Shown piece by piece: positions 1-9,962 of a stretch of DNA of 64,000 bases. The DNA is taken from contig NZ_QZVQ01000008.1 of assembly GCF_003660445.1 (NCBI RefSeq), positions 1-64,000 of the forward strand, given 5' to 3'. The position numbers and the translations under genes are program-made. Source of the stretch: Croceibacterium ferulae. Its GTDB lineage: Bacteria > Pseudomonadota > Alphaproteobacteria > Sphingomonadales > Sphingomonadaceae. Positions within the stretch are counted from its first letter, which is position 1, and each line of letters opens with the position of its first letter. The notes under the pieces were generated by a model. That model did not search any database and had not been told where the DNA came from. It saw only the letters and a list, made by a program, of their open reading frames with translations.

Positions 1-131
1 GCCAGATTGCGTACGCCCCCGGCGCTCACCGTCGACATCCAGCCGATCGGACGCGGTGCGACCATCGCGTTCAAGGGGTCATGCGGCAGCCCGTGCCCGT
101 GTCTGGGCTCATAGAAGTGGTAATCCGTCAT
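1..131 (-). CDS. flavin reductase-like (flavoredoxin type) domain protein, 5' end only
   Basis: The first 43 codons of a leftward gene run off the left edge of the window. Reading starts at the ATG at 131-129. The segment reads HFYEPRHGHGLPHDP, then MVAPRPIGWMSTVSAGG. The 'VAPRPIGW-ST' block is the typical N-terminus of flavin-reductase-like, FMN-binding split-barrel proteins, which reduce flavin or bind FMN in the cytoplasm. Only the N-terminus can be judged, so substrate and length are unknown. It lies just beyond the truncated bioB and has the same orientation. Confidence 0.7.
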   Translation of the reverse strand, partial: MTDYHFYEPRHGHGLPHDPLNAMVAPRPIGWMSTVSAGGVRNL

Positions 132-176
132 CCGCTATCCCAGCCGCCATTCTGTAAGGCCAAGTGGTATACTCGA

Positions 177-899
177 CTACGCACCCGGGCGCAGTCCCAG
201 CTTCGCAAACAGCGCGGCGTCGGAATCCTCGCCCCGATTGCCGGTGGTCAGCAGCTTGTCACCGGTGAAGATAGAGCCCGCACCTGCCAGGAAGCACAAG
301 GCCTGCGTGGCCTCGCTCATGCTTTCGCGGCCGGCGGAGAGGCGGACGATGCTGGTCGGCATGGTGATGCGCGCGACGGCCACGGTCCGGACGAACTCGA
401 TATCGTCGATCTGCGCCAGGGGCGTGTCCGCCAGCATGTCCCCCAGCACGGTCCCGCGCACCGGCACCAGCGCGTTGATCGGGACGCTTTCGGGCGGCTC
501 GGGCATGGTGGCGAGCGCGTGGATGAAGCCGATCCGGTCCGCGCGCGTCTCGCCCATGCCGACGATCCCGCCGCAGCACACATTGATCCCGGCCTCGCGG
601 ACATTGTCCAGGGTCTCCAGCCGCTCGGCGAAGGAGCGGGTCGAGATCACGTTGGCGTAGTTCTCCGGGCTCGTGTCGATATTGTGGTTGTAATAGTCGA
701 GACCCGCCTCGCCCAATGTCCGCGCCTGCTGCGGCGTCAGCATGCCCAGGGTCATGCAGGTTTCCAGCCCCATCGCCCGCACGCCGCGCACCATCTCGAT
801 CAGCGTGGGCATGTCCCTGTCCCTGGGGTTGCGCCAGGCCGCGCCCATGCAGAAACGGGTCGATCCATGATCCTTTGCCTGCGCCGCCGCCTGCAGCAC
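177..899 (-). pseudogene. bioB: N-terminally truncated biotin synthase (bioB remnant)
   Basis: The 240 residues match the last two thirds of biotin synthase, the radical-SAM enzyme that inserts sulfur into dethiobiotin. Visible landmarks are FCMGAAW, the CMTLG loop, [34 protein letters not shown] and [14 protein letters not shown], with a normal C-terminus. The first roughly 80 residues are missing, including the CxxxCxxC motif that binds the [4Fe-4S] cluster and SAM. Reading upstream in the same frame (900-985) gives unrelated sequence with no cysteine triad. The fragment can start only at an internal GTG. Without the cluster it cannot be a working biotin synthase, so I call it a remnant. 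Its break point leads into other gene debris next to tRNA-Ser. Confidence 0.85.
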
Positions 900-1059
900 G
901 GCGCGCGGATCATTTGGTGCTCCGCTTTGATCATTCCCGGCGCCTATGTCGCGATCTGCACAGGCCGTCCAACGATCCCGGGGGAAAGCGAAGCACCGGC
1001 AGCCAGTGCCTCGCTCGACGGCTCACCCCGGATCATCCGCCCGGTCCGACACTGAGACT

Positions 1060-1245
1060 GGTTGCGAACATCGCCCCTGCGTGCGCGGGCAGCGGCGCGC
1101 AGCCTTGCCGACTCCATGCCCGTGAAGGCCGCAGCGGACAGCCCCCGCATGACGGTGATCACAAGGTCGGCAAGCACGTCGCCTTGTTCGGGAGCCAGCT
1201 GGCGGATATCCCGCGTGATCGTGGCGATAATCACTCCACTGGCGC
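1060..1245 (-). pseudogene. TetR-type C-terminal remnant
   Basis: One leftward frame reads GVIIATITRDIRQLAPEQGD, then LADLVITVMRGLSAAAFTGM. This has the look of the C-terminal ligand domain of TetR-family repressors: a helix after 'AP', then 'RGL..AA..G'. No DNA-binding domain is attached. Upstream it runs directly into a different fragment. I treat it as a scrap of a lost regulator. The family call rests on a short stretch. Confidence 0.4.
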
Positions 1246-1335
1246 AACACCGGCGGCCGCGACCCGGCTGGTGGCGCTGGCGACATTCACGATGTGGCCG
1301 CCATCGGCCATCACTGGCAGCAGCGCCTGCGTCAG
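1231..1335 (-). pseudogene. short-chain dehydrogenase (SDR) internal fragment
   Basis: A leftward frame reads FFLTQALLPVMADGG followed by HIVNVASATSRVAAAG and a stop at 1233-1231. This is the classic SDR core: the helix before strand 5, then 'G-IVNVAS' leading to the catalytic Ser. The fragment ends before the YxxxK motif and has no nucleotide-binding N-terminus, so it is a broken piece. It adjoins and slightly overlaps the TetR-like scrap in another frame, which indicates rearranged debris beside the tRNA. Confidence 0.55.
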
Positions 1336-1425
1336 GAAGAACGGTGGCGTTCTCGCTCCAGGCGTCCACGATCCAAGTGCAGCCGGACGGGCATGGATCA
1401 TCCCCGATCAGCTCGGATCGCCTAG

Positions 1426-1516
1426 TGGCGGAGACGGAGGGATTCGAACCCTCGGTACCCGGATAGAGTACGGTTCCTTAGCAGGGAACTGGTTTCAGCC
1501 ACTCACCCACGTCTCC
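1426..1516 (-). tRNA. tRNA-Ser (anticodon GCT), reads AGC/AGU
   Basis: On the minus strand the gene starts GGAGACG, which pairs with CGTCTCC at the 3' end, followed by discriminator G and an encoded CCA (1428-1426). The anticodon arm is GTTCC-CTGCTAA-GGAAC, giving anticodon GCT. A long class II variable arm and a GGTTCGAATCC T-loop follow, as expected for serine tRNAs. The 3' end faces the gene debris at 0.2-1.4 kb. Confidence 0.95.
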
Positions 1517-1758
1517 GGAAGCGGCGGCCTATAACGAGGGCTGCCGCACCTATCAAGCGCCCCTTGCTGGTTGGTGCACCACATCACAGCCATCATTGGC
1601 CGCCAGGAGACGATTGGGCGTGTTTTCTGTTGATACCGGCCTGTCAGCTTCGTCTACGGGATGACAGCGGCCACCGGATGGCCGATCGTTCCGACCGGTC
1701 CTGTCGCAGCCGCTGTGCAGGTTGCCCCGGCAGTTCAGCCAATCAGGAACCCGATTCG

Positions 1759-2883
1759 ATGCGTTTCATCCACACCGCCGACTGGCAGCTGGGCAAGCCC
1801 TTCGCCAGCTTCCCGGTCGAAACCCGTAACGTGCTGGACCAGGCACGGTTCGAGGCGATCGGCGCGATCGGTCGTGCCGCAACGGAACATGGAGCGGCGC
1901 ATGTGCTTGTCGCGGGCGACGTGTTCGATACCGAGCATCCGGCCGAACGCACGATCGGTCAGGCGGTGCAGGCGATGGCCGCGCATCCGTGCCATTGGTG
2001 GCTGCTGCCCGGCAATCATGATTCGGCACGCAATGGCGGGCTGTGGGATCGGGTCCGGCACTGGGCCACCCGCTTCCCGCAGGCGCGCATAACCTGCCTG
2101 CTGGAGGCGGTGCCGCAGGAACTGGAGCCCGGCGCATGGCTGCTGCCCGCGCCGCTGCTGCACCGGCACAATGTGGACGATCCGACGGAGGCGTTCGACC
2201 GGATGGAGACACCTGCCGGCGCCTTGCGGATCGGGCTGGCGCATGGCTCCATCCGAGATTTCGGATCGCGGGGAGAGGCCAACAACCTGCTCCCGCCCGA
2301 TCGTGCCCGCAAATCCGCGCTGGATTACCTGGCGCTGGGGGACTGGCATGGCGCGCTGCAGGTGGACGATCGTACCTGGTATGCCGGCACGCCTGAGCCC
2401 GACCGGTTCGAGCGGGACGATCCCGGTCAGTGCCTGGCCGTGACGCTGGCGCCCGGTGCCGCGCCGCAGGTGGAACGGGTGCGCACGGGCCGGTTCCGGT
2501 GGCTGCAGCGTGACTGGCGGATCGACAATGCGGGCGACCTGCAGGCCGAGCTTGCCCGCCTGCTGGCGACAGCGGATGCGGGCAACGCGCTGCTGCGGCT
2601 GACGCTGGCGGGCATGGTCACCATGGCGGACCGGCTGGCGATCCGCGACGCGCTGGTGGATGACCTCGCCCACCGCCTGCGTCATCTGGACCTGCGTGAA
2701 GGCGGGCTGGTCGCCAGCCCCACGCCGGAGGATCTCGCCACCCTGCAACGTGAGGGCATGCTGGGCCGCGCCGCCGCCTTACTGCACGAGCGGATCGAGG
2801 CGGGCGGCAGCGATGCCGCGCTGGCCCGCCGCGCGCTGGAGCGGCTGTTTGTGGAAGCAGCCCGCGCGGGAGATGGACAATGA
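1759..2883 (+). CDS. SbcD/YhaO-like DNA repair exonuclease subunit
   Basis: This 374-residue calcineurin-like metallophosphoesterase is the nuclease half of an SbcCD/Mre11-Rad50-type complex that processes DNA ends and hairpins. The N-terminus reads FIHTADWQLG (metal motif I; the usual DxH is DxQ here), then VAGDVFD, LPGNHD, LAHGS and LGDWHG, in the order of Mre11-family metal ligands. The start at 1759 is chosen because the metal motif begins six residues later; upstream in-frame codons encode nothing family-like. The ATPase partner follows with an ATGA overlap, so the two are translationally coupled. The His-to-Gln change in motif I is worth noting but may be normal for this subgroup. Confidence 0.88.
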   Translation: MRFIHTADWQLGKPFASFPVETRNVLDQARFEAIGAIGRAATEHGAAHVLVAGDVFDTEHPAERTIGQAVQAMAAHPCHWWLLPGNHDSARNGGLWDRVRHWATRFPQARITCLLEAVPQELEPGAWLLPAPLLHRHNVDDPTEAFDRMETPAGALRIGLAHGSIRDFGSRGEANNLLPPDRARKSALDYLALGDWHGALQVDDRTWYAGTPEPDRFERDDPGQCLAVTLAPGAAPQVERVRTGRFRWLQRDWRIDNAGDLQAELARLLATADAGNALLRLTLAGMVTMADRLAIRDALVDDLAHRLRHLDLREGGLVASPTPEDLATLQREGMLGRAAALLHERIEAGGSDAALARRALERLFVEAARAGDGQ

Positions 2884-5498
2884 GCATGATCGTGCGCCGC
2901 GTGGCCCTGGAAAACGTCCGCAAGTTCCGCACCCGGCACGAGATCGCCGGCCTCGCCCCCGGGCTGAACCTGGTGGTCGCGCCGAACGAGACGGGCAAGT
3001 CCACGCTGATGGAAGCGATGCGCGCGGCATTGTTCCTGCGGCACAAATCCACCGCCGGGCCGGTCCGCAGCCTGCAGCCTTTCGGTGACGATGTCGCGCC
3101 GGAGGTGGAGCTGGACTTCACGGTCGATGGTGCCGGCTATGCGCTGGCCAAGCGGTTCCTCAAGAGCGCGCGGGTCGACCTGTCCGGGCCCGGCGGGCGC
3201 TGGCAGGGCGAGGCGGCGGAGCACCACCTGCAGGAGCTGCTCGGCTTTGGGCAGCAATCGACGAAGTTGAACGCGGACACGTTGGGTGCGCTGGGCCTGC
3301 TGTGGGTGCCCCAGGCGGACGGGCTGGCCCCGGCCACACCTGGCGAGCAATTGCGCAGCGGGCTGGGCGGGGCCTTGCAGGAGGAGGCGGGCGCGCTGCT
3401 CGGTTCCGCCGCGTTCGATCGCGTACGTGCGCAGGTCGACAAGGACTGCAATCGCTGGCTGACGAAGACCGGCCGGCCCACCGGCGAGCTGAAGCAGGCG
3501 GCGGACGACCTGGCCGCGGCGGAGACGGCGCTGGCGGAGGCGGTGGCGCTGCATGGCCGGCTGGAAGGTGCATTCGACGAGCTGGAGCGCCGGCGCGAGG
3601 AACTGCGGCTGGTGCAGGCCGAATTGGCCGATCCCGAGGAGACGGCCCGCCGGGCAGACCTGACCACGCAGCTCGAACGCGCACGGGCCGCCGGGCAACT
3701 GCTCGCCACCGCCGACCAGCGGCTGGCGCGCACCACGGCGGAGCGGGAGGGGCTGCAGAAGCTGGCCGAGCGGCAGGCGCGGCTGGTCGAGGCCGAGCAA
3801 CGGCACCGCGCCGATCTGGCGCGGGTGCAGGCGGAACGGCAGGGGCAGGGCGCCATCCTGGCCACGATGCGCGACCGGCTCTCCACGGAGAACACCGCCC
3901 GGGCCGAGGCGCGCACCGCCCGCGATGCGGCGCGGCAGGCGCTGTCCGAGGGGCAGGCCCGAGCCGCCGCTCACCAGCGGGCCGAAGCCCTGCGCCGTGC
4001 GGCCGACCGGCTCGACTCGCTGCGGACGTTGGAGGCCGAACAAGCCACGCTGAAGGAGCACGCCGGGCAGGCGGTTGAGCGCAGCGTGCTGGATGAACTC
4101 GCCGAATTGGAGGGCGCGATCGTGCAGGCGCAGGCGGCGCTGGACGCCGGTGCCGCCCGGATCGAATATGAAGGCAATCCGCCGCTGCTGGCCGACGGCG
4201 CACCGGTGCCGGCAGGCGAATGGCTGCTGACGCGGGAGATGCGGCTCGATCTGGGTGAGGGGCGGACCTTGTGGTTGCGTCCGCCGGCCAGCCTGGCCGG
4301 AGCGGAGGCGCGGCTGGCCGATGCGCGGGCCCGTCATGCGGCGCTGCTGGCGCAGCATGATGCGGCCAACCTGCCGGCATTGCGCGAGCGTGATCGTGTC
4401 GCACGGGAGGCGGCAGGGGAGGTGCGGGCACTGGCGGCGCAGATCACCGCCGAGACCCCGGCGGACCCGCTGCTGGACCTTGCCGCCGGGCCGAAGGCGC
4501 TGAAGCTGTTGCTGGCCGATGCTGCCGTCATGGAGCCGGACAGCGCGCCGGCCCCGGATGTGCCGGCACTGGCGCTGGCGCTCGACCAGGCGGAGCAGGC
4601 GCTCACCCGGGCGGACGACCGCGCCGCCGCCGCGCAATCGGCGCTGGAGGAGGCCGCCACCGCCGATGGCCGGCTGGCGGTCGCACAGGCGAAGGCCCAG
4701 ACCGAACTCGACCGCACATCCGAGGAGCTGACGGCCATCGCTGCCGACTGCACCGACCTGCCCGCGCGCTTCGCCGCCGCCAATCAGGCCGAGGCGGAGG
4801 CGGTGTTGGCCCATGCCCAGGCAGGCCGTGCCGCGGAAGGCAGCGACGAGGGGGCGATCACCCGCCAGATCGAGCGCGCCAATCGCACGCGCGCCGCGGC
4901 AGAGGCCCGCCGGGGCGAGCTGGAGCGCGTCATTGCCGGGCTGGAGACCACGGTCACGCTGGAGGGCGAGAAGGGGGTCGGCGAGCGGCGCGATATCGCG
5001 CGTGGCGAGATGGATGCTGCCAAGGCCCTGCTGGATCGGCTGACGCTGGAAGCCGAGACGGTGCGCCTGCTGCGCGACGTGCTGGACAGTGCGCGGGAGG
5101 AGCTGAGCCAGCAGGTGATCGGCCCGGTGGCCAAGCGCGCCGCGCGCCATATCGGGCGCATCCTGCCGGGCTGCGCGCCCAGTTTCGATGCCGCGCTGAA
5201 CCTGCATGCCATCCGCCGCGACGGGGTGGAGGAGGGCTGCGAGCATCTGTCCAAGGGCACGCAGGAACAGCTGGCCGTGCTGTCGCGCGTCGCCTTCGCG
5301 GAACTGCTGGGGGAGCAGGGGCAGCCGGTGTCGCTGGTGCTGGACGATCCGCTGGTCTGGTCGGACGATCTCAGGCTGGATGCCATGATCGACCTGCTGG
5401 AGGAGGTGGCCGGGACCATGCAGGTCATCGTGCTGACCTGCCGCGAACGCGCGTTCCGCGGCATGGGCGGCAACCGGGTGCAGCTGACCGCCGTCTGA
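2880..5498 (+). CDS. SbcC/YhaN-like AAA ATPase, partner of the exonuclease
   Basis: This 872-residue Rad50/SMC-type ATPase has its Walker A (APNETGKST) about 40 residues from the start, a long Ala/Glu/Arg-rich coiled coil through the middle, and a C-terminal signature (LSKGTQEQLAVLSR) followed by Walker B (LVLDDPLVW). It should dimerise and gate the nuclease encoded just upstream. The ATG overlaps the upstream stop (ATGA). A second ATG two codons later could also serve. The middle lacks an obvious CxxC zinc hook, which fits YhaN-like rather than classical SbcC proteins. Cytoplasmic, DNA repair. Confidence 0.88.
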   Translation: MSMIVRRVALENVRKFRTRHEIAGLAPGLNLVVAPNETGKSTLMEAMRAALFLRHKSTAGPVRSLQPFGDDVAPEVELDFTVDGAGYALAKRFLKSARVDLSGPGGRWQGEAAEHHLQELLGFGQQSTKLNADTLGALGLLWVPQADGLAPATPGEQLRSGLGGALQEEAGALLGSAAFDRVRAQVDKDCNRWLTKTGRPTGELKQAADDLAAAETALAEAVALHGRLEGAFDELERRREELRLVQAELADPEETARRADLTTQLERARAAGQLLATADQRLARTTAEREGLQKLAERQARLVEAEQRHRADLARVQAERQGQGAILATMRDRLSTENTARAEARTARDAARQALSEGQARAAAHQRAEALRRAADRLDSLRTLEAEQATLKEHAGQAVERSVLDELAELEGAIVQAQAALDAGAARIEYEGNPPLLADGAPVPAGEWLLTREMRLDLGEGRTLWLRPPASLAGAEARLADARARHAALLAQHDAANLPALRERDRVAREAAGEVRALAAQITAETPADPLLDLAAGPKALKLLLADAAVMEPDSAPAPDVPALALALDQAEQALTRADDRAAAAQSALEEAATADGRLAVAQAKAQTELDRTSEELTAIAADCTDLPARFAAANQAEAEAVLAHAQAGRAAEGSDEGAITRQIERANRTRAAAEARRGELERVIAGLETTVTLEGEKGVGERRDIARGEMDAAKALLDRLTLEAETVRLLRDVLDSAREELSQQVIGPVAKRAARHIGRILPGCAPSFDAALNLHAIRRDGVEEGCEHLSKGTQEQLAVLSRVAFAELLGEQGQPVSLVLDDPLVWSDDLRLDAMIDLLEEVAGTMQVIVLTCRERAFRGMGGNRVQLTAV

Positions 5499-5505
5499 TG
5501 ATCAC

Positions 5506-5538
5506 CGCCCCGGCCGCCTGTTTCAGGCAGCCGGGGCG
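5506..5538. terminator. hairpin between convergent genes
   Basis: CGCCCCGGC pairs with GCCGGGGCG, and an inner GCCTG-TTT-CAGGC extends the stem to 14 pairs with one mismatch. It sits in the 49-base gap between the convergent SbcC-like gene and nrdB. It probably ends transcription from both sides, although no long T tract follows on either strand. Confidence 0.6.
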
Positions 5539-5547
5539 ACAGGCATC

Positions 5548-6618
5548 TTACTCCGCCGCCTGCATCCCGGCGCGGCCGAACAGGCCCAGATCCTCTTCTG
5601 CGTTCGCCAGGACAGCGTCCTCCACTTCGTTGGCGGCCTTGGCCTTCTGCCGCTGGTCGAAGCTGGACCACACCTCGTTCCAGTTGCCGCGCGTCGCGGC
5701 CTTGGAATATTCGGTGGCCCGCTGCTCGAAGAAGTTGGCGTGCTCCACGCCGTTCAGCAGCGGGGTCAGCCAGGGCAGGGGATGCTCGTCGATCAGGTAG
5801 ATCGGCTTCAGGCCCAGCTGGGTCAGGCGCCAGTCCGCGATGTAGCGGATGTACTTCTTGATCTCCTTGGGCGTCATGCCCTGCACCGGCCCCATCTCGA
5901 AGGCGAGGTCAATGAAGGCGTCCTCCAGCCGGATGGTGGTCTGGCACACATCGGCGATGTCGTCCTTCACCGCCTTGGTCAGGCAGTCGCGTTCCTGCGT
6001 GAAGGCGTGGAACATGCGGGTGATGCCTTCGCAATGCAGGCTTTCGTCGCGCACGGACCAGCTGACGATCTGCCCCATACCCTTCATCTTGTTGAAGCGC
6101 GGGAAGTTCATCAGCATGGCGAAGCTGGCGAACAGCTGCACGCCTTCGGTGAAGCCGCCGAACATGGCCAGCGTGCGGGCGATATCCTCGTCATTGTCGA
6201 CGCCGAACTTCTGCATGTAGTCATGCTTGTCGCGCATCTCGTCATAATCGAGGAAGGCGCCATATTCGCTTTCCGGCATGCCGATCGTGTCAAGCAGGTG
6301 GCTGTAGGCCGCGATGTGGACCGTTTCCATGTTGCTGAACGCCGTCAGCATCATCTTGATCTCGGTCGGCTTGAACACCCGGCCATACTTCTCGTGGTAG
6401 CAATCCTGCACCTCGACATCGGCCTGCGTGAAGAAGCGGAAGATCTGCGTCAGCAGGTTGCGCTCATGATCGGACAGCTTCTGCGCCCAGTCCCGGCAAT
6501 CCTCGCCCAGCGGCACCTCTTCCGGCAGCCAGTGCAGCTGCTGCTGGCGCTTCCAGAAGTCGTAGGCCCACGGATATTCGAACGGCTTGTAGGTCTTACG
6601 GGATTCAAGAAGGGACAT
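5548..6618 (-). CDS. nrdB: class Ia ribonucleotide reductase beta subunit (NrdB)
   Basis: This 356-residue R2 protein houses the di-iron centre and tyrosyl radical used to reduce ribonucleotides with the alpha subunit NrdA. Visible ligands and radical site are an acidic pair in QADVEV (about 67-69), E98 and H101 with Y105 in METVHIAAY, E158 in GGFTEG, and E192/H195 in RDESLH. The tyrosine is present, so this is a radical-type Ia subunit, not a Tyr-less Ic one. The start MSLLESRKTY is chosen because the upstream 16 codons are not family-like. No nrdA lies next to it or elsewhere in the window. Tandem NrdR-type boxes lie 40-90 bases upstream. Confidence 0.95.
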   Translation of the reverse strand: MSLLESRKTYKPFEYPWAYDFWKRQQQLHWLPEEVPLGEDCRDWAQKLSDHERNLLTQIFRFFTQADVEVQDCYHEKYGRVFKPTEIKMMLTAFSNMETVHIAAYSHLLDTIGMPESEYGAFLDYDEMRDKHDYMQKFGVDNDEDIARTLAMFGGFTEGVQLFASFAMLMNFPRFNKMKGMGQIVSWSVRDESLHCEGITRMFHAFTQERDCLTKAVKDDIADVCQTTIRLEDAFIDLAFEMGPVQGMTPKEIKKYIRYIADWRLTQLGLKPIYLIDEHPLPWLTPLLNGVEHANFFEQRATEYSKAATRGNWNEVWSSFDQRQKAKAANEVEDAVLANAEEDLGLFGRAGMQAAE

Positions 6619-6659
6619 GGGGCAAGCCTTGTGGTGTGCGTCGAAAGGGTGGGCGGTTT

Positions 6660-6706
6660 GCACCACCTAATGTGGCGGGGCCGGCCGATGCAACAACATC
6701 TTGTGG
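6660..6706 (-). promoter_or_regulatory. tandem NrdR-type boxes upstream of nrdB
   Basis: On the minus strand CCACAAGATGTTGTTG (6706-6691) is followed by CCACATTAGGTGGTGC (6675-6660). The first contains the perfect inverted repeat ACAA-gatg-TTGT; the second is a degenerate copy with the same CCACA...A.GT.GT skeleton. Their starts are 31 bases apart, matching the three-turn spacing known for paired boxes of NrdR, the ATP/dATP-sensing repressor of ribonucleotide reductase genes. A TTGTTG / CATTAG promoter pair may overlap them. NrdR itself is not in the window. Confidence 0.6.
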
Positions 6707-6804
6707 TTGACGTCATATTCGTGAGTCGTACGCAGGATAGGCTGACCATTACCCGGCGCGAACCCCGGGTGCGCCCTACGGTGTGGACAATTCGGTGGAC
6801 GGTT

Positions 6805-8342
<1,538 letters not shown>

Positions 8343-8346
<4 letters not shown>

Positions 8347-9089
8347 TGCTGCACCCCCGCCAGGCGGCGGGCCTGATCGCGCGGCACCGCCACCAGCGCC
8401 TGCGCCTTCGGCCCGCCCGCCCCGTCCAGCAAGGATGCGGGAGTCTCGTCCGCGACCACCCGCCCGCGATCCAGCACCACGACCCGGTCGCACAGCAGCA
8501 GCGCCTCCGCCATGTCATGCGTCACCAGCACGGTGGTCAGCGCCAGTTCGTCATGCAGGGCGCGCACCTGCCGGCCCAGCGCGTCGCGGGTGACCGGGTC
8601 GAGCGCGCCGAACGGCTCGTCTAGCAGCAGCAAGGGCGGGCTGGTGGCCAGGGCGCGGGCGATACCGACCCGCTGCTGCTGTCCGCCCGACAGCTGCGCG
8701 GGCATCCGGGTGGCCAGCTCCGCCGGCAGCTGCACCAGATCGAGCAGTTCCGCCACGCGGCCCGCTGCGATGGGCATGCCCTGGATGCGCGGGCCGATTG
8801 TGATATTCTCCGCCACGGTCAGATGCGGGAACAGGCCGATCGCCTGGAACACGAAGCCGACCTGCCGGCGCAGCGCCACGGATGGCAGGGCCGCGACATC
8901 CTGTTCGTCCAGCAACACGCGCCCAGCGGTCGGTTCGGCCAGGCGATTGACGGTGCGCAGCAGGGTCGACTTGCCCGATCCGGAGGCACCGACCAGGGCC
9001 ACGAAAGCACCCGGTGCAAAGTCCAGCGTCACCCCATCCACCGCGGCACTGTCGCCGTAGGTCTTGCTCACCCCATCGAAGCGCAGCAT
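8343..9089 (-). CDS. osmoprotectant ABC transporter ATP-binding protein
   Basis: This 248-residue ABC ATPase energises the adjacent fused permease. It has Walker A GASGSGKST, Q-loop VFQAIGLFPHL, signature LSGGQQQRVGIARAL, Walker B LLLLDEPFGALD and the H-loop VTHDMAEAL. It has no C-terminal CBS pair, unlike the larger OpuCA/ProV proteins. The start MLRFDGVSKTYG (9089) is favoured because a GGAG lies 10 bases upstream and the family normally begins here; an ATG at 9119 would add ten residues. Its stop overlaps the permease start by four bases, so the two form an operon. Confidence 0.88.
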
Positions 9090-9169
9090 CGCATTCCCGC
9101 TCCGACCATTTGCCACCATCGGGCGCAGCCTAGCCGTCCGGGCTGCGGAAAGCCACCGGGCGGAGAGTG

Positions 9170-9832
9170 TCAGGCGCGGGCGCGGTTCGGGAGAGGCGCA
9201 GGGTTCAGCACGTCGGGCGTGCAGTTCTCGCGCACGATCCGCGCGCCTCCGGCGGCGACCATGGAACGCGGCGGCACGTCTTCGATCACGATGGCATGCG
9301 CCATGATGCGGCTGCCGGCGCCTATGCGGACGTCGCCGACGATCACCGCACCCGGTCCGATCCAGACATCATCCTCGATCACCGGATAGGCCGTCACCCG
9401 CCGGCCATCGGCGTCGATCCGGTCGCCCTGACCGATCGTCACGCCGTGGAACAGCGTCACGTTGCGGCCGATCACCGCGCCATGGCTCACCACCAGGCTC
9501 CAGCCATGCATGATGGCCAGGCCGGGCCCGATCGCCGTCTTCATCGGCAGGTCGATCGCCGCCATCTGGCACAGCAGCTTGTGAGCGACGGCCAGCAGCG
9601 GATGTACCAGTCGCCCGATCCGGGTTCCGCGCAGGCGATGGAACAGCCGCAGCGTCACCAGCGGGCGGAATGCCCGATCGGTCAGGAACAGGCGCAGCAG
9701 GGTGCCGGCACCGGCGCGGCACAGGCGGCGATGCATGTCCGCGTCCAGCGTGCTGTGCGCGATGGACGCGTCTGGCTCGTGCGCGGCTGGCTCGGCCAGC
9801 GCGATAGGCTGGCGCAATGCGGCTTGTGTCAT
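9170..9832 (-). CDS. CysE-like hexapeptide-repeat acetyltransferase
   Basis: 220 residues with a left-handed beta-helix C-terminal half: repeating I/V-G-x-G/D-x-x units in IGPGLAIMHGWSLVVS, VIGRNVTLFHGVTIG, VIEDDVWIGPGAVIVGDVRIG. The HG..VVS.GA and 'NVTLFHGVTIG' pattern is that of serine O-acetyltransferases and their relatives. The N-terminal alpha domain is shorter than in CysE, so it may instead acetylate a sugar for surface polysaccharide. It stands alone, downstream of the sensor kinase gene on the same strand. Cytoplasmic; acetyl-CoA donor expected. Confidence 0.75.
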   Translation of the reverse strand: MTQAALRQPIALAEPAAHEPDASIAHSTLDADMHRRLCRAGAGTLLRLFLTDRAFRPLVTLRLFHRLRGTRIGRLVHPLLAVAHKLLCQMAAIDLPMKTAIGPGLAIMHGWSLVVSHGAVIGRNVTLFHGVTIGQGDRIDADGRRVTAYPVIEDDVWIGPGAVIVGDVRIGAGSRIMAHAIVIEDVPPRSMVAAGGARIVRENCTPDVLNPAPLPNRARA

Positions 9833-9962
9833 GCTGAGCAGTCTTCCCCCTCGTATACACTGCCGAGCGTAGCGAGGACGGACGTCTCTGGAAGTCGCCC
9901 AATGGCGATGACCGGATGTGGGACAACGGGCGACAGGCCGGATGTGGCCTGCCGTGGGACGA

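Noticed and set aside
2682-5246. An 854-codon open frame antisense to the SbcC-like gene
   Set aside because: It is an Arg/Gln/Leu-rich shadow frame caused by high GC content and biased third codon positions. The plus strand carries a full set of ATPase motifs.
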